Assembly: GCF_003951285.1 (NCBI RefSeq)
Contig: NZ_RXFQ01000015.1
Location: 95,818 to 159,817, forward strand
Source of the DNA: Variovorax beijingensis
Lineage (GTDB): Bacteria > Pseudomonadota > Gammaproteobacteria > Burkholderiales > Burkholderiaceae_C
Reading direction: 5' to 3'
Length of the DNA: 64,000 bases
The position numbers and the translations under genes are program-made. The notes beneath the pieces are model-generated. The model saw only the letters and a program-made list of their open reading frames with translations. It searched no databases and had not been told where the DNA came from. The stretch's first letter is position 1; each line of letters opens with the position of its first letter. Shown here in pieces: positions 18,767 to 28,200 of the stretch.

Positions 18767-19375
18767 ATGTTGATGACCGCACAGGAAGCCGACTTCGGCC
18801 AGACCCCTTCCCAGACCGTGGGCCCCTACTTCGCCTACGGCCTCACCGCCGCGCAGTACGGCTACGACTTCGACCAGCCCTTCGACGCCGTGGTGGCCCT
18901 GGACAACGCCTGCGGCGAGCGCATCCGCCTCGAAGGCCGCGTGATCGACGGCGACGGCAACCCCATTGGCGATGCGCTGGTCGAGATCAGCCAGCCCGAT
19001 GGCGAGGGCCGTTATCCCCAGACACCCGCCGAGGCCCGCGAGATCGGCTTTCGCGCCTTCGGCCGTGCCGGCACGGGCACCGATGCGCAGAACCGCTTCG
19101 TGTTCCACACCGTGAAGCCGGGCACCGAATCGCCGGGCGAAGCCCCGCACATCAATGCGATCGTGCTGATGCGCGGCCTGCTGCTGCATGCGTTCACGCG
19201 CGTGTATTTCAGCGACGAGGCCGAAGCCAACGCCAAGGACGCCGTGCTGGCCAGCGTGCCGGCCGAGCGCCGCCACACGCTGATTGCCGAGCGCGTGGAG
19301 CAAGGCGGCGCGGTGAGCTACCGCTTCGACATCCGCATGCAGGGCCCTCAGGAGACGGTGTTCTTCGACGTCTGA
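18767..19375 (+). CDS. pcaG: Protocatechuate 3,4-dioxygenase alpha subunit
   Basis: 202 residues. The ATG at 18767 has AGAAGGAG upstream and gives the canonical start with TPSQTVGPYFAYGL, the conserved alpha-subunit opening; upstream in-frame codons lie inside pcaH and are ignored. The beta-barrel core includes GRVIDGDGNPIGDALVEIS and APHINAIVLMRGLLLHAF, which aligns with the iron-site strand of the beta subunit but lacks its full ligand set, as expected for the non-catalytic subunit that shapes the substrate pocket. It is paired with pcaH in one transcript that ends at a strong terminator 25 bp downstream. Confidence 0.96.
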   Translation: MLMTAQEADFGQTPSQTVGPYFAYGLTAAQYGYDFDQPFDAVVALDNACGERIRLEGRVIDGDGNPIGDALVEISQPDGEGRYPQTPAEAREIGFRAFGRAGTGTDAQNRFVFHTVKPGTESPGEAPHINAIVLMRGLLLHAFTRVYFSDEAEANAKDAVLASVPAERRHTLIAERVEQGGAVSYRFDIRMQGPQETVFFDV

Positions 19376-19399
19376 ACACCAACCGGCCCCGCAAACAGG

Positions 19400-19422
19400 A
19401 AAGCCCGCTCGATGCGGGCTTT
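19400..19422 (+). terminator. Rho-independent terminator after pcaG
   Basis: AAAGCCCGC-TCGAT-GCGGGCTTT: a 9-bp perfect stem with a 5-nt loop, followed by CTTC. Its U-rich side also serves the minus-strand cytochrome gene arriving from the right because the stem is symmetric (AAAGC/GCTTT), so it probably works in both directions. Confidence 0.85.
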
Positions 19423-19458
19423 CTTCATGGGAGGGTGGGACGGGGACGGTCGCGGCGC

Positions 19459-20151
19459 TTACTGCGCAGCGCGGTGAATGCGCGATTCGGGCACCGTCTT
19501 GAGGTCGCCGGGCAGCGAGCTGATGTAGCTGGCGAGCGTCTTGAGTTCGGCGTTGGTGAACTTCTTGGGTTCGACCTGCTGCGCCATCACCGCATTCGAG
19601 CGGCCCAGGTGCAGGTTGTTCTTGACGCGGTACGACTTGAGCGCCACGAAGAGGTAGTCGGCATGCTGGCCGGCCAGCTTGGGCACCGTGCCGTCATTGG
19701 GCGTGTTGAAGTTGGCGCCGTGGCACTTGGTGCAGCTGTTGTCCTTGTCGCGCGACACCAGGGCCTGCACGTTCTCGGGCATGGGCTTGGCGAGCGCGGC
19801 CGGGGGCGCGTCGCCTTCCTTCAGGCCCAGCTGGCTGTAGTAGGCGGCCAGGTCGGCGATGTCCTGCTCCTTCAGGGTGTCGGCAATCGCGCGCATGGTG
19901 GGGTGCTTGCGGTCGCCGCCCTTGTAGGCGGTGAGGGCGGCGGCGATGTAGCTGGCGCTCTGGCCGGCGATCATCGGCACCTTGTGGATCTCCGGAAAGC
20001 TGGCCTGGTAGCCGACGATGCCGTGGCAGCCCACGCACATGGCAACCTTCTTGGCGCCCTCCTGGGCATTGCCCGTGACTTGCTGGGCTTGCGCCGAGAC
20101 CGTCACGCAAGCGACAGCGAAGGCAAACATCGTGGTCAACAACTTGTTCAT
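19459..20151 (-). CDS. Dihaem c-type cytochrome (cytochrome c4-like)
   Basis: 230 residues from the ATG at 20151, chosen because it begins a clear signal peptide (MNKLLTTMFAFAVACVTVSAQA); a longer frame to 20196 adds an unlikely 15 residues. Two haem-binding motifs, CVGCH and CTKCH, each open a cytochrome c domain (about 25-120 and 125-225). Each domain has a plausible Met ligand further on (TMRAIA; NAVMAQQ). Such proteins are periplasmic electron carriers, usually delivering electrons to terminal oxidases. It is divergent from the MoxR gene across 162 bp and has no partner oxidase in the window. Confidence 0.9.
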   Translation of the reverse strand: MNKLLTTMFAFAVACVTVSAQAQQVTGNAQEGAKKVAMCVGCHGIVGYQASFPEIHKVPMIAGQSASYIAAALTAYKGGDRKHPTMRAIADTLKEQDIADLAAYYSQLGLKEGDAPPAALAKPMPENVQALVSRDKDNSCTKCHGANFNTPNDGTVPKLAGQHADYLFVALKSYRVKNNLHLGRSNAVMAQQVEPKKFTNAELKTLASYISSLPGDLKTVPESRIHRAAQ

Positions 20152-20313
20152 TTTGCGCGCACAATCTCGTGGAGATACAGTTTTTCGAATCAACATTCGA
20201 TTATATGCAAGGGTCCTCCGGGAACCCCTTCAAGCCGTCCAAGTGGCTGCGCGAAGCGAATCGAGTGTGTTCTTTTCTCCACCCCGCCTTCTCCACCCTG
20301 CTCGCGTTCACTC

Positions 20314-21168
20314 ATGAAATTCAAGGGCTCAGACAACTACGTCGCCACTCAGGACCTGATGCTGGCCGTCAATGCCGCCATCACGCTCAAGCGCCCGCTG
20401 CTCGTCAAGGGCGAGCCCGGCACCGGCAAGACCATGCTGGCCGAGGAAGTGGCGCAATCGCTCGGGCTGCCGCTCTTGCAGTGGCACATCAAGTCGACCA
20501 CCAAGGCGCAGCAGGGCCTCTATGAATACGACGCCGTGAGCCGACTGCGCGACTCGCAGCTCAAGGACGTGGACGGCGGCGAGCGCGTCAAGGACATCCA
20601 GAACTACATCGTCAAGGGCGTGCTCTGGCAGGCCTTCACGGCCGACCAGCCGGTGGCGCTGCTCATCGACGAGATCGACAAGGCCGACATCGAATTCCCG
20701 AACGACCTGCTGCGCGAGATCGACCGCATGGAGTTCTACTGCTACGAGACGCGCGAGCTCATCCGCGCCAAGCACCGGCCGGTGGTGTTCATCACCTCCA
20801 ACAACGAGAAGGAGCTGCCCGATGCCTTCCTGCGCCGCTGCTTCTTCCACTACATCAAGTTCCCCGACGCGGAAACGATGAAGAGCATCGTGGGGGTGCA
20901 CTTCCCCGGCCTCAAGCAGGAGCTCCTCACGTCCGCGATGAAGACCTTCTACGACGTGCGCAACCTGCCCGGCCTCAAGAAGAAGCCCTCAACCTCCGAG
21001 CTGCTCGACTGGCTCAAGCTGCTGGTGGCCGAGGACATTCCGCTCGAGGCCCTGCAGAGCAAGGACGACAAGGTCGCCGTGCCGCCGCTGGTGGGCGCGC
21101 TGCTCAAGAACGAACAGGACGTGACCCTGTTCGAAAAGCTGGTCTTCATGCAGCGCAACAATCGATGA
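20314..21168 (+). CDS. MoxR-family AAA+ ATPase
   Basis: 284 residues. Walker A GEPGTGKT (33-40), Walker B VALLIDE (about 114-120), sensor 1 FITSNNEKELP and arginine region LRRCFFHYI are all intact. MoxR ATPases act as chaperones with VWA-domain partners to mature or load protein complexes (family knowledge). The matching VWA gene lies three genes on, at 22062. The start ATG at 20314 is chosen because MKFKGSDNYVAT begins the conserved fold; the upstream open frame is non-coding. The next gene overlaps by 4 bp (ATGA). The client of this pair is unknown. Confidence 0.92.
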   Translation: MKFKGSDNYVATQDLMLAVNAAITLKRPLLVKGEPGTGKTMLAEEVAQSLGLPLLQWHIKSTTKAQQGLYEYDAVSRLRDSQLKDVDGGERVKDIQNYIVKGVLWQAFTADQPVALLIDEIDKADIEFPNDLLREIDRMEFYCYETRELIRAKHRPVVFITSNNEKELPDAFLRRCFFHYIKFPDAETMKSIVGVHFPGLKQELLTSAMKTFYDVRNLPGLKKKPSTSELLDWLKLLVAEDIPLEALQSKDDKVAVPPLVGALLKNEQDVTLFEKLVFMQRNNR

Positions 21169-21416
21169 GCCAGCCACAAGCGCCGCATCCCGTCGGCCAG
21201 CTGCTCAAGCTGGGCGTGGCGCAGGCCGTGCTGTTCGTGGCGGGTGCGCTGCTCGGCCGCTGGATCGGGCTCAAGCTGGGACTCGATGCCTTCGGCCCCA
21301 ATGGCTATGGCAACCGCGAGATCTTCGGCATCGTGCTGATCGGCATCGGCGGCGGTGGCGGCGTGCAGCTGGCCCGGGCCTGGTACGACCGCAAGTACGG
21401 CAAGCCGAGAGGCTGA
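21165..21416 (+). CDS. 83-residue membrane protein, unknown
   Basis: The start overlaps the MoxR stop (ATGA), so translation is coupled. Two hydrophobic segments are seen (about 17-36, VAQAVLFVAGALLGRWIGL; about 53-70, IFGIVLIGIGGGGGVQLA) separated by a polar loop with FGPNGYGN, then a basic tail. It is probably a two-helix inner membrane protein with both ends in the cytoplasm. I do not recognise a named family. Sitting inside the MoxR-VWA unit, it may be a membrane anchor or client for that pair; this is context inference only. Confidence 0.7.
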   Translation: MSQPQAPHPVGQLLKLGVAQAVLFVAGALLGRWIGLKLGLDAFGPNGYGNREIFGIVLIGIGGGGGVQLARAWYDRKYGKPRG

Positions 21417-21439
21417 AAAACAATCGCTGGGGAATTGAG

Positions 21440-22036
21440 ATGGCGTTCGTCGAACCTGTCACGCTGAAGGCGCGCGACCTGGCGCTGGTGCCGCTGTCGC
21501 TCGGTCATGAAGAGGGCCTGCGCGCCGCCGCGGCCGACGGCGAGCTCTGGAAGCTGCGCGTCACCTCGGTGCCCGAGCCGCACGAGACCCGCGCCTACAT
21601 CGAAACCGCCCTGCAGGGGCGCGAGGCCGGCCACCGCTTTGCGTTTGCCGTGACCGAGGCCGAAACCGGCGCCGTGCTCGGCAGCACCAGCTTCCATGAC
21701 ATCCTGCCGGCCGTGAAGCGCGTGGAGATCGGCTACACCTGGTACGCCAGACGCTGCCAGCGCACCCACGTCAACACCACCTGCAAGCTGCTCATGCTCA
21801 CGCACGCCTTCGATACCCTCGGCTGCAACGTGGTGGGCTGGCGCACCGACAATTTCAACTTCGCTTCGCAGCGCGCGATCGAGCGGCTCGGCGCCAAGAA
21901 GGATGGCGTGATCCGCGGCCACGCAATGCGCCGCGACGGCACCATCCGCGACACCGTCATGTACAGCCTCGCCGCGGGCGAGTGGCCCGAGGTGAAGGCC
22001 CAGCTGCTCTACCTGCTCGACAAGCCGCGAAGCTGA
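21440..22036 (+). CDS. GNAT-family N-acetyltransferase (RimJ/RimL-like)
   Basis: 198 residues. The order matches RimJ/RimL-type GNAT enzymes: N-terminal strand with LVPLSLGHEEGL, the GSTSFHDILPAVKRVEIGYTW core (about 75-100), then LTHAFDTLGCNVVGWRTDNFNFASQRAIERLGAKKDG (about 115-155), the acetyl-CoA side and the N...SQRAIERLG signature. The substrate could be a protein N-terminus, an amino acid or another amine; the sequence does not tell. It lies between the small membrane gene and the VWA gene, 23-25 bp from each, so it is probably in the same transcript. Confidence 0.88.
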   Translation: MAFVEPVTLKARDLALVPLSLGHEEGLRAAAADGELWKLRVTSVPEPHETRAYIETALQGREAGHRFAFAVTEAETGAVLGSTSFHDILPAVKRVEIGYTWYARRCQRTHVNTTCKLLMLTHAFDTLGCNVVGWRTDNFNFASQRAIERLGAKKDGVIRGHAMRRDGTIRDTVMYSLAAGEWPEVKAQLLYLLDKPRS

Positions 22037-22061
22037 AGAGAAGTCCAAGGAAAGCCCGACC

Positions 22062-23249
22062 ATGCTGATCGATTTCTTCTACACGCTGCGCTCGGCCAAG
22101 CTGCCGGTCTCGGTCAAGGAATACCTCACGCTGCTCGAGGCGCTGCAGGCCGACGTGGTGGGGCCCAACTCCGACGGCGCCTTCGGCCTGGACGACTTCT
22201 ACTACCTCTCGCGCACCGCGCTGGTCAAGGACGAGAAGCACTACGACAAGTTCGACCGCGCCTTTGCGGCCTACTTCAAGGGCGTGGAGATGCTGGCCGA
22301 CTTCACCAAGGAAGTGCCGCTCGACTGGCTGCGCAAGACGCTGGAGCGCGAGTTCACGGCCGAGGAAAAGGCCAAGATCGAGAAGATGGGCTGGGACGAG
22401 CTCATGGAAACGCTCAAGAAGCGCTTCGAGGAGCAGAAGGAGCGCCACGAGGGCGGCAGCAAGTGGATCGGCACCGGCGGCACCTCGCCCTTCGGCCACG
22501 GCGGCTACAACCCGCAGGGCGTGCGCATTGGCGGCGCGGGCAAGAACAAGAGCGCCGTGAAGGTGTGGGACCAGCGCGCCTACAAGGACTACGACGACAG
22601 CCAGGAGCTCGGCACGCGCAACATCAAGGTGGCGCTGCGGCGGCTGCGCAAGTTCGCGCGCGAAGGCCACGAGGAAGAGCTGGACCTGGACGACACCATC
22701 CACTCCACCGCCGCCAATGCGGGTTACCTCGACATCAAGATGCGGCCCGAGCGCCACAACAACGTCAAGGTGCTGCTGCTGATGGACGTGGGCGGCACCA
22801 TGGACGAGCACATCCAGCGCGTGGAGGAGCTGTTCTCGGCCGTCAAGACCGAGTTCAAGCACCTGGAGTTCTTCTACTTCCACAACTGCGTCTACGACTT
22901 CATGTGGAAGAACAACAAGCGCCGCTTCTCCGAGAAGTTCGCGACCTGGGACATCCTGCGCAAGTACAACAAGGACTACAAGCTCATCTTCGTCGGCGAC
23001 GCGACCATGAGCCCCTACGAGATCCTGCAGCCCGGCGGCAGCGTCGAATACAACAACGAGGAAGCCGGCGCCGAATGGATCCAGCGCCTCACGCACACCT
23101 TCCCGAAGTTCGCCTGGATCAACCCCGAGCCGCAGGGCGTGTGGCAGTACCGCCAGAGCATCGCGGTGATGCAGCAGCTCATGTCCAACCGCATGTACCC
23201 GCTCACGCTGCGGGGTCTCGAAGAAGCAATGCGAATGCTTTCTAAGTAA
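22062..23249 (+). CDS. VWA domain protein (CoxE-like), partner of the MoxR ATPase
   Basis: 395 residues. The N-terminal half (about 1-200) is helical and charged, with a Gly-rich linker (about 130-160). The C-terminal half is a von Willebrand A fold: KVLLLMDVGGTMDEH (236-250) is the first metal-site strand, in which the usual DxSxS is DVGGT, followed by FYFHNCVYD and KLIFVGDATMSPYE, the latter supplying the later Asp/Thr positions. Proteins of this shape pair with MoxR ATPases as adaptors. The Gly/Thr change from the canonical Ser residues is seen in many CoxE-like proteins and may still bind a divalent ion. It is the last gene of the four-gene unit from 20314. Confidence 0.88.
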   Translation: MLIDFFYTLRSAKLPVSVKEYLTLLEALQADVVGPNSDGAFGLDDFYYLSRTALVKDEKHYDKFDRAFAAYFKGVEMLADFTKEVPLDWLRKTLEREFTAEEKAKIEKMGWDELMETLKKRFEEQKERHEGGSKWIGTGGTSPFGHGGYNPQGVRIGGAGKNKSAVKVWDQRAYKDYDDSQELGTRNIKVALRRLRKFAREGHEEELDLDDTIHSTAANAGYLDIKMRPERHNNVKVLLLMDVGGTMDEHIQRVEELFSAVKTEFKHLEFFYFHNCVYDFMWKNNKRRFSEKFATWDILRKYNKDYKLIFVGDATMSPYEILQPGGSVEYNNEEAGAEWIQRLTHTFPKFAWINPEPQGVWQYRQSIAVMQQLMSNRMYPLTLRGLEEAMRMLSK

Positions 23250-23320
23250 GGCAGGTGCGAAGCCCGGAACTGTTTCCGGATGCTTACGGAACCGATGCGC
23301 CTTGCTGTCAAAATCCGCCC

Positions 23321-25252
23321 ATGCTCAGGGTGGTTCCAGTCATTGCGCCGGCGTGCTTGCCGGCCTTGCTTTTTTGCGGTGTCCTGCTTTTGCAGGGATG
23401 CAGCCTGCTGCCGAAAAAGGACAGCGCGCAGGACACGGCCACCCCCGCGCTGGTGCGCAGCGATGGCTCGGCCGCCGACACGGGCCGCAAGGACGGCGAA
23501 CGAAGCGCGCCGCGGCGCGACGCCTTCACCGTCGACGTCCGCGGGCCCGATACCGTGCGCGACTATCTCGCGCTGCACCTGGACATCCAGCGCTACCGCA
23601 CGCTCGACGACCTGGGCGCCACCGAGATTTCGCGGCTCATGGTGGCGGCGGAGACCAACGCCCGAGAGCTGCTCGGCACGCTGGGCTATTTCACGCCCAC
23701 GCTGACGCTGGAACTCAACGAGACGCCGGCCAGCAACAGGGCGCCGCGCGAGATCGTCATCACGGTGGAGCCGGGCGAACTCACCCGCGTGAGCAACGTG
23801 CAGATCAGCTACAGCGGCGCGATGGCCGACGATCCCGCGGCCGAGGCCCAGCGCGATTCGATCCGCACCGCCTGGGCGCTGCGCGCGGGCCAGCCTTTCA
23901 CGCAGCAGGGCTGGGACAACGCCAAGACCATCGCCCTGCGCAGCCTCACGGCCAGGCGCTTTCCCACCGGCAGCGTTGCAGTGAGCCGCGCCGAGGTCGA
24001 TGCCGACCGGCACGAGGCCCGCCTCAGCGTCACCTACCAGTCGGGCCCGGCCTACCGCTTCGGCCCGCTCGTGCTGCGCGGCACCGAGCGCTATGACGCC
24101 GACGGCGCGCGCCGCATCGCACAGCTCCCCACCGGCACCGACTACGACCAGCAGAAGCTGCTCGACGCCCAGCAGCGCCTGGCCAGCAGCGGCTACTACG
24201 ACTCGGTGTTCCTCACGCTCGACACCGAAAGCGGCACGCCGCTCGCAGCCCCGGTGATTGCGCAGCTGCGCGAAGCCCCGATGCAGAAGGTGGTGCTGGG
24301 CGCCGGCTTCACCACCGACAACGGGCCGCGGCTGTCGGTGGACCACATCCACAACCGGCTGCCGCTGCTCGGCTGGCGCGCCGTGTCGCGGCTGTCGGTC
24401 GACCGCGACATCAAGTCGCTGGGCACCGAGTGGAACGCCATTCCCGACGACCGCGGATGGCGCTGGTTCGCAGGCGCCGGGCTCAAGAGCGAAACGTCGG
24501 GCAGCTACGTGGTCGACAGCGGCCGCCTGCGCAGCGGGCGCAGCAAGTCCAGCGGCCACATCGACCGCAGCTACTTCCTGCAGTACGATTACGCGCAGAA
24601 CCGCGGCACCAATGCACCGCCCTCGGCCTCGGCCGTGACCGCCAACTGGGGCTGGACCGGCCGCTATTTCGACGACAACGCCGCGCCCACGCGCGGCTTC
24701 GGCCTGGCGCTCGAACTGGGCGCCGGCTACACGCTGACCGGCGAGCGCCTGCCCTTCACGCGCACCTATGCGCGCTGGCTCGGCGTGCTGCCGCTGGGCT
24801 TCGCCGAAGACCGCGACGCCGCCACGCTGGCGCGCCGCAGCCGGCTCCAGCTGCGCGCCGAAGCCGGCGCGGTATCCGCCAAGGACAGCGCGCAGATCCC
24901 CTCCACGCTGATGTTCCTGACCGGCGGCGACACCACCGTGCGCGGCTACAGCTACCGCCAGATCGGCACCGTGCGTGACGACGGCCAGATCGTGGCGGGC
25001 CGCTACCTCGGTGTCGTGAGCGCCGAATGGCAGCGGCCCTTCGTCTACAACGACAAGCTCACCGAATGGGAGAGCGTGGTGTTCGTCGACGCCGGCGCCG
25101 TGGCCGACAAGCCCGGCGAGCTCAAGCCGAAGGTCGGCGTGGGCGTGGGCGCGCGCTGGCGCAGCCCGGTCGGGCCGGTGCAGGCCGACCTTGCCTACGG
25201 CGTGGACACGCGCAAGTTCCGCCTGCACTTTCGCCTGGGCTTCACTTTCTGA
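23321..25252 (+). CDS. tamA: TamA, outer membrane Omp85-family translocation protein
   Basis: 643 residues. N-terminal POTRA domains (about 60-270; ATEISRLMVAAETNARELLGTLGYF is the typical start, repeated in RIAQLPTGTDYDQQKLLDAQ) are followed by an Omp85 16-strand barrel (about 280-643) with the lid motif TGGDTTVRGYSYRQIG and a terminal Phe (FRLGFTF) as BAM signal. It works with TamB in moving or folding envelope components. The N-terminus has a hydrophobic stretch ending LLLQGC, a possible lipobox (Cys27), unlike E. coli TamA. No good Shine-Dalgarno sequence is seen at 23321, but the signal peptide begins there. tamB follows 14 bp on. Confidence 0.93.
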   Translation: MLRVVPVIAPACLPALLFCGVLLLQGCSLLPKKDSAQDTATPALVRSDGSAADTGRKDGERSAPRRDAFTVDVRGPDTVRDYLALHLDIQRYRTLDDLGATEISRLMVAAETNARELLGTLGYFTPTLTLELNETPASNRAPREIVITVEPGELTRVSNVQISYSGAMADDPAAEAQRDSIRTAWALRAGQPFTQQGWDNAKTIALRSLTARRFPTGSVAVSRAEVDADRHEARLSVTYQSGPAYRFGPLVLRGTERYDADGARRIAQLPTGTDYDQQKLLDAQQRLASSGYYDSVFLTLDTESGTPLAAPVIAQLREAPMQKVVLGAGFTTDNGPRLSVDHIHNRLPLLGWRAVSRLSVDRDIKSLGTEWNAIPDDRGWRWFAGAGLKSETSGSYVVDSGRLRSGRSKSSGHIDRSYFLQYDYAQNRGTNAPPSASAVTANWGWTGRYFDDNAAPTRGFGLALELGAGYTLTGERLPFTRTYARWLGVLPLGFAEDRDAATLARRSRLQLRAEAGAVSAKDSAQIPSTLMFLTGGDTTVRGYSYRQIGTVRDDGQIVAGRYLGVVSAEWQRPFVYNDKLTEWESVVFVDAGAVADKPGELKPKVGVGVGARWRSPVGPVQADLAYGVDTRKFRLHFRLGFTF

Positions 25253-25266
25253 GCGCGCACCCATCG

Positions 25267-28200
25267 ATGCAGACCGACGCCGAACCCCAGTCCACGCCGC
25301 CCGCACGCGCAAAGCGTTCGCGCACGCGGCGCGCGCTGCGTGCGCTGGGCTGGACGGCCGCGGGCCTGCTTGCACTGGTGCTCGTGATCGGCGCGGGCGC
25401 GTGGTGGTGGATCGGTTCCAACCAGTCGCTGGCCTTCGCGCTCGCCAAGGCCGCGCGCTACCTGCCCGCCGGCCAGACGCTCGAAAGCCGCGAGGTCACG
25501 GGCTCGCTGCGCACCGGCGGGCACATCGGCTGGCTGCGCTGGCAAAGCGAAGAGCTGGCTGTCGAGGTGCACGAGGCGAACATCGGCTGGCAGCTCGCGC
25601 CGCTGTTCCAGCGCAAGCTGCAGGTCGGCGAGGTGCATGCGGCACGCCTGCTGATCGAGCGCCGCGGCCCGCCGAGCGACACGCCCACCGAGCCGCTCGA
25701 ACAGCTCGCGCTGCCGATCGAGGTCGAGCTGCCGTTCCGCATCGACGAGCTGCGCTGGGCCGGGCCGCCCGCGCTCCAGGCCAACCAGCTCGCGGGCAGC
25801 TACCGCTACACCGGCGCGGAGCATCGACTGGAGGTCAAGGGCGTCGACATTGCCGACGGTCACTACAGCGCGCGCGTGAAGCTGCAAGGGCCTGCGCCGA
25901 TGGCGCTCGACGCCACGCTGGACGGCCGCGTGAAGGCGCCGCTGGCCGAAGACCGCAGCATCGAGGTGCTGGCCCAAGCCGCCATCCAGGGCACGCTTGC
26001 CGGCACCGACGCGCGGCTGCAGGTGGCCGCCGAACTGAAGCCGGTCGAGCCCGATGCCGAAGCTCCCATGGAAGCGAAGCTGCAAGCGAACATCGCGCCC
26101 TGGCTGCCGCAGCCGGTCATCGATGCCAAGGCCGACCTGCGCAACGTCGATGCGGCCAGCCTCTGGCCCGGCGCACCGCGCACCCGCCTGACCGGCACGG
26201 TCGAGCTGCAACCCGACGCGGCCACCGGCCCCGCCGCCTGGCAGGCCTCGGCCAGCATCCGCAATGCGCTGCCCGGCCCCTGGGACAAGGGCGCGCTGCC
26301 GCTCGAACAGGTCGAGGCGCGCGTGGGGTTCGACGGCACCAACTGGACGATCCCCGAAGCCACGCTGCGCGCGGGCGGCGGCCGCATCGACGCCGAAGGC
26401 CGCTGGAGCCCCGCGCCCGCACCCTGGCAGGCGCGCGCCTCCGTGCGCGGCGTGCGGCCCGGCCTGCTGCACAGCGAGCTGTCGGGCGCGCCGATCAACG
26501 GCACGGCCACGGCGCAGCAGCGCGAGGACACCATCGGTTTCGACCTCGCGCTGCGTGCCCAAGGCGGCGCCGGCAGCGCGGCCATGCCGGGCTTCGGCCT
26601 CGACCGCGTGCTCGCCCAGGGCCAGTGGAAGAACCAGGTGCTGGACCTGCAAACGCTGCGCGTCGAAGCCGAGCGCGCCAGCATCGGGGGCCGGCTGCAG
26701 GTGCGCGTGGCCGAGCAGGCCGCGAGCGGCAAGCTCGACCTCGCGCTGCCGGGCGGCGGCGCGCAGCTCGAAGGCCGCATCGCACCGGCACAAGGGGCCG
26801 GCGAGATCAAGGCGCGCATCGACGACGCCGAAGCCGTGCAGCGCTGGATCGAAGGCCTGCCCGAACTGTCGAAGCTGTTCGCGGGCAAGACCGCCAAGGG
26901 CTCCGCGCGGCTCGACGCCAGCTGGCAGGGCGGCTGGCAGACCATCCAGCGCCGGCTCGAGAACCCCAATGCGCCGGCCCAGCGCGGCATTGCAGAGCCC
27001 AGCCTCAAGGCCGCGCTCGGCGTGCCGCGCCTGGAACTGCGCATGCCGGCTGCCAATGGCAACGGCAACGGCAATGCAGCGGCCACCACGGTCCAGCTGA
27101 AAGACCTGCGCGCGGACCTTGCCGGCAGCCTGGCGCAGGCCACGCTCGCGCTGCAGGGCGAAGCCAGCACCGGCACACAGAAGCTCGCGCTCGACGCGCG
27201 CGCGAGCGGCGGCCTTGCGGGCCCCAACCAATGGCGCGCGGCGCTCGCCAGCCTGCGCCTGCAGGCCCAGGACAGCGCGCAGCCCGCCACCGCCAGCGCG
27301 CCCTGGACGCTGGAACTCGGCCGCGAAGTCAGCGCCACCATCAAGACCAGCGGAAGCGGCAGCAGCCACCGCCTCGACCTCGAAGCCTCGGCCGCCGCCG
27401 CCACCTTGCGTGGGCCGGCGCCCGGCACCGTGCGCATCGAATGGCAGCCGCTGCGCTTCACCCAAAGCGGCGCGGCGCCCAACCAGGCCTTCCGCCTGCA
27501 ATCCAAGGGCAAGCTGCAGGGCCTTCCGATGGCCTGGGCCGAGGCCTTCGGCGCCAGCGCCACCTTCAACGAGCTCGGCGTGAGCGGCGACCTCATGTTC
27601 GACGGCGACTGGGACATCGACGCCGGTGACACCTTGCGCGCCCATGCGCGGATCGCGCGCCAGAGCGGCGACATCCGCGTGCAGGCGGGCGAGGCCGCGC
27701 TGGTCACGCGCATCACGAGCCGCGGCACCGGCACGGCCAGCGAGCGCACGATGAATTCCGCCACTGCGCAGGGCACCACGCCCAGCACGCCGGCGGGCCT
27801 GCGCCAGGCCGAACTGCGCCTCGATGCGCAAGGCGAGGCCGTGCGCGCCACGCTGGCCTGGGACAGCGAACGCGCGGGCAAGATCGACGCCGGGCTCGAC
27901 ACGCGCATGCAGCAGCGCGCGGGCGGCTGGCAATGGGCGCCCGATGCGCCGCTGGCCGGCAACATCAAGGCCACGCTGCCCAACCTGGGCGTGTGGTCGA
28001 TGCTCGCGCCGCCCGGCTGGCGCGTGGCGGGCACGCTGGACGCCGATGCCGCGCTCTCGGGCAACCGCGCGGCGCCGCGCTGGAACGGCACGCTGGGCGC
28101 CGACAAGCTCGCGCTGCGCGCGCCGGTCGAAGGGCTCGACCTGCGCGACGGCCGGCTGCGTGCCACGCTCACCGGGGAGCGCATCGAGATCACCGAATTC

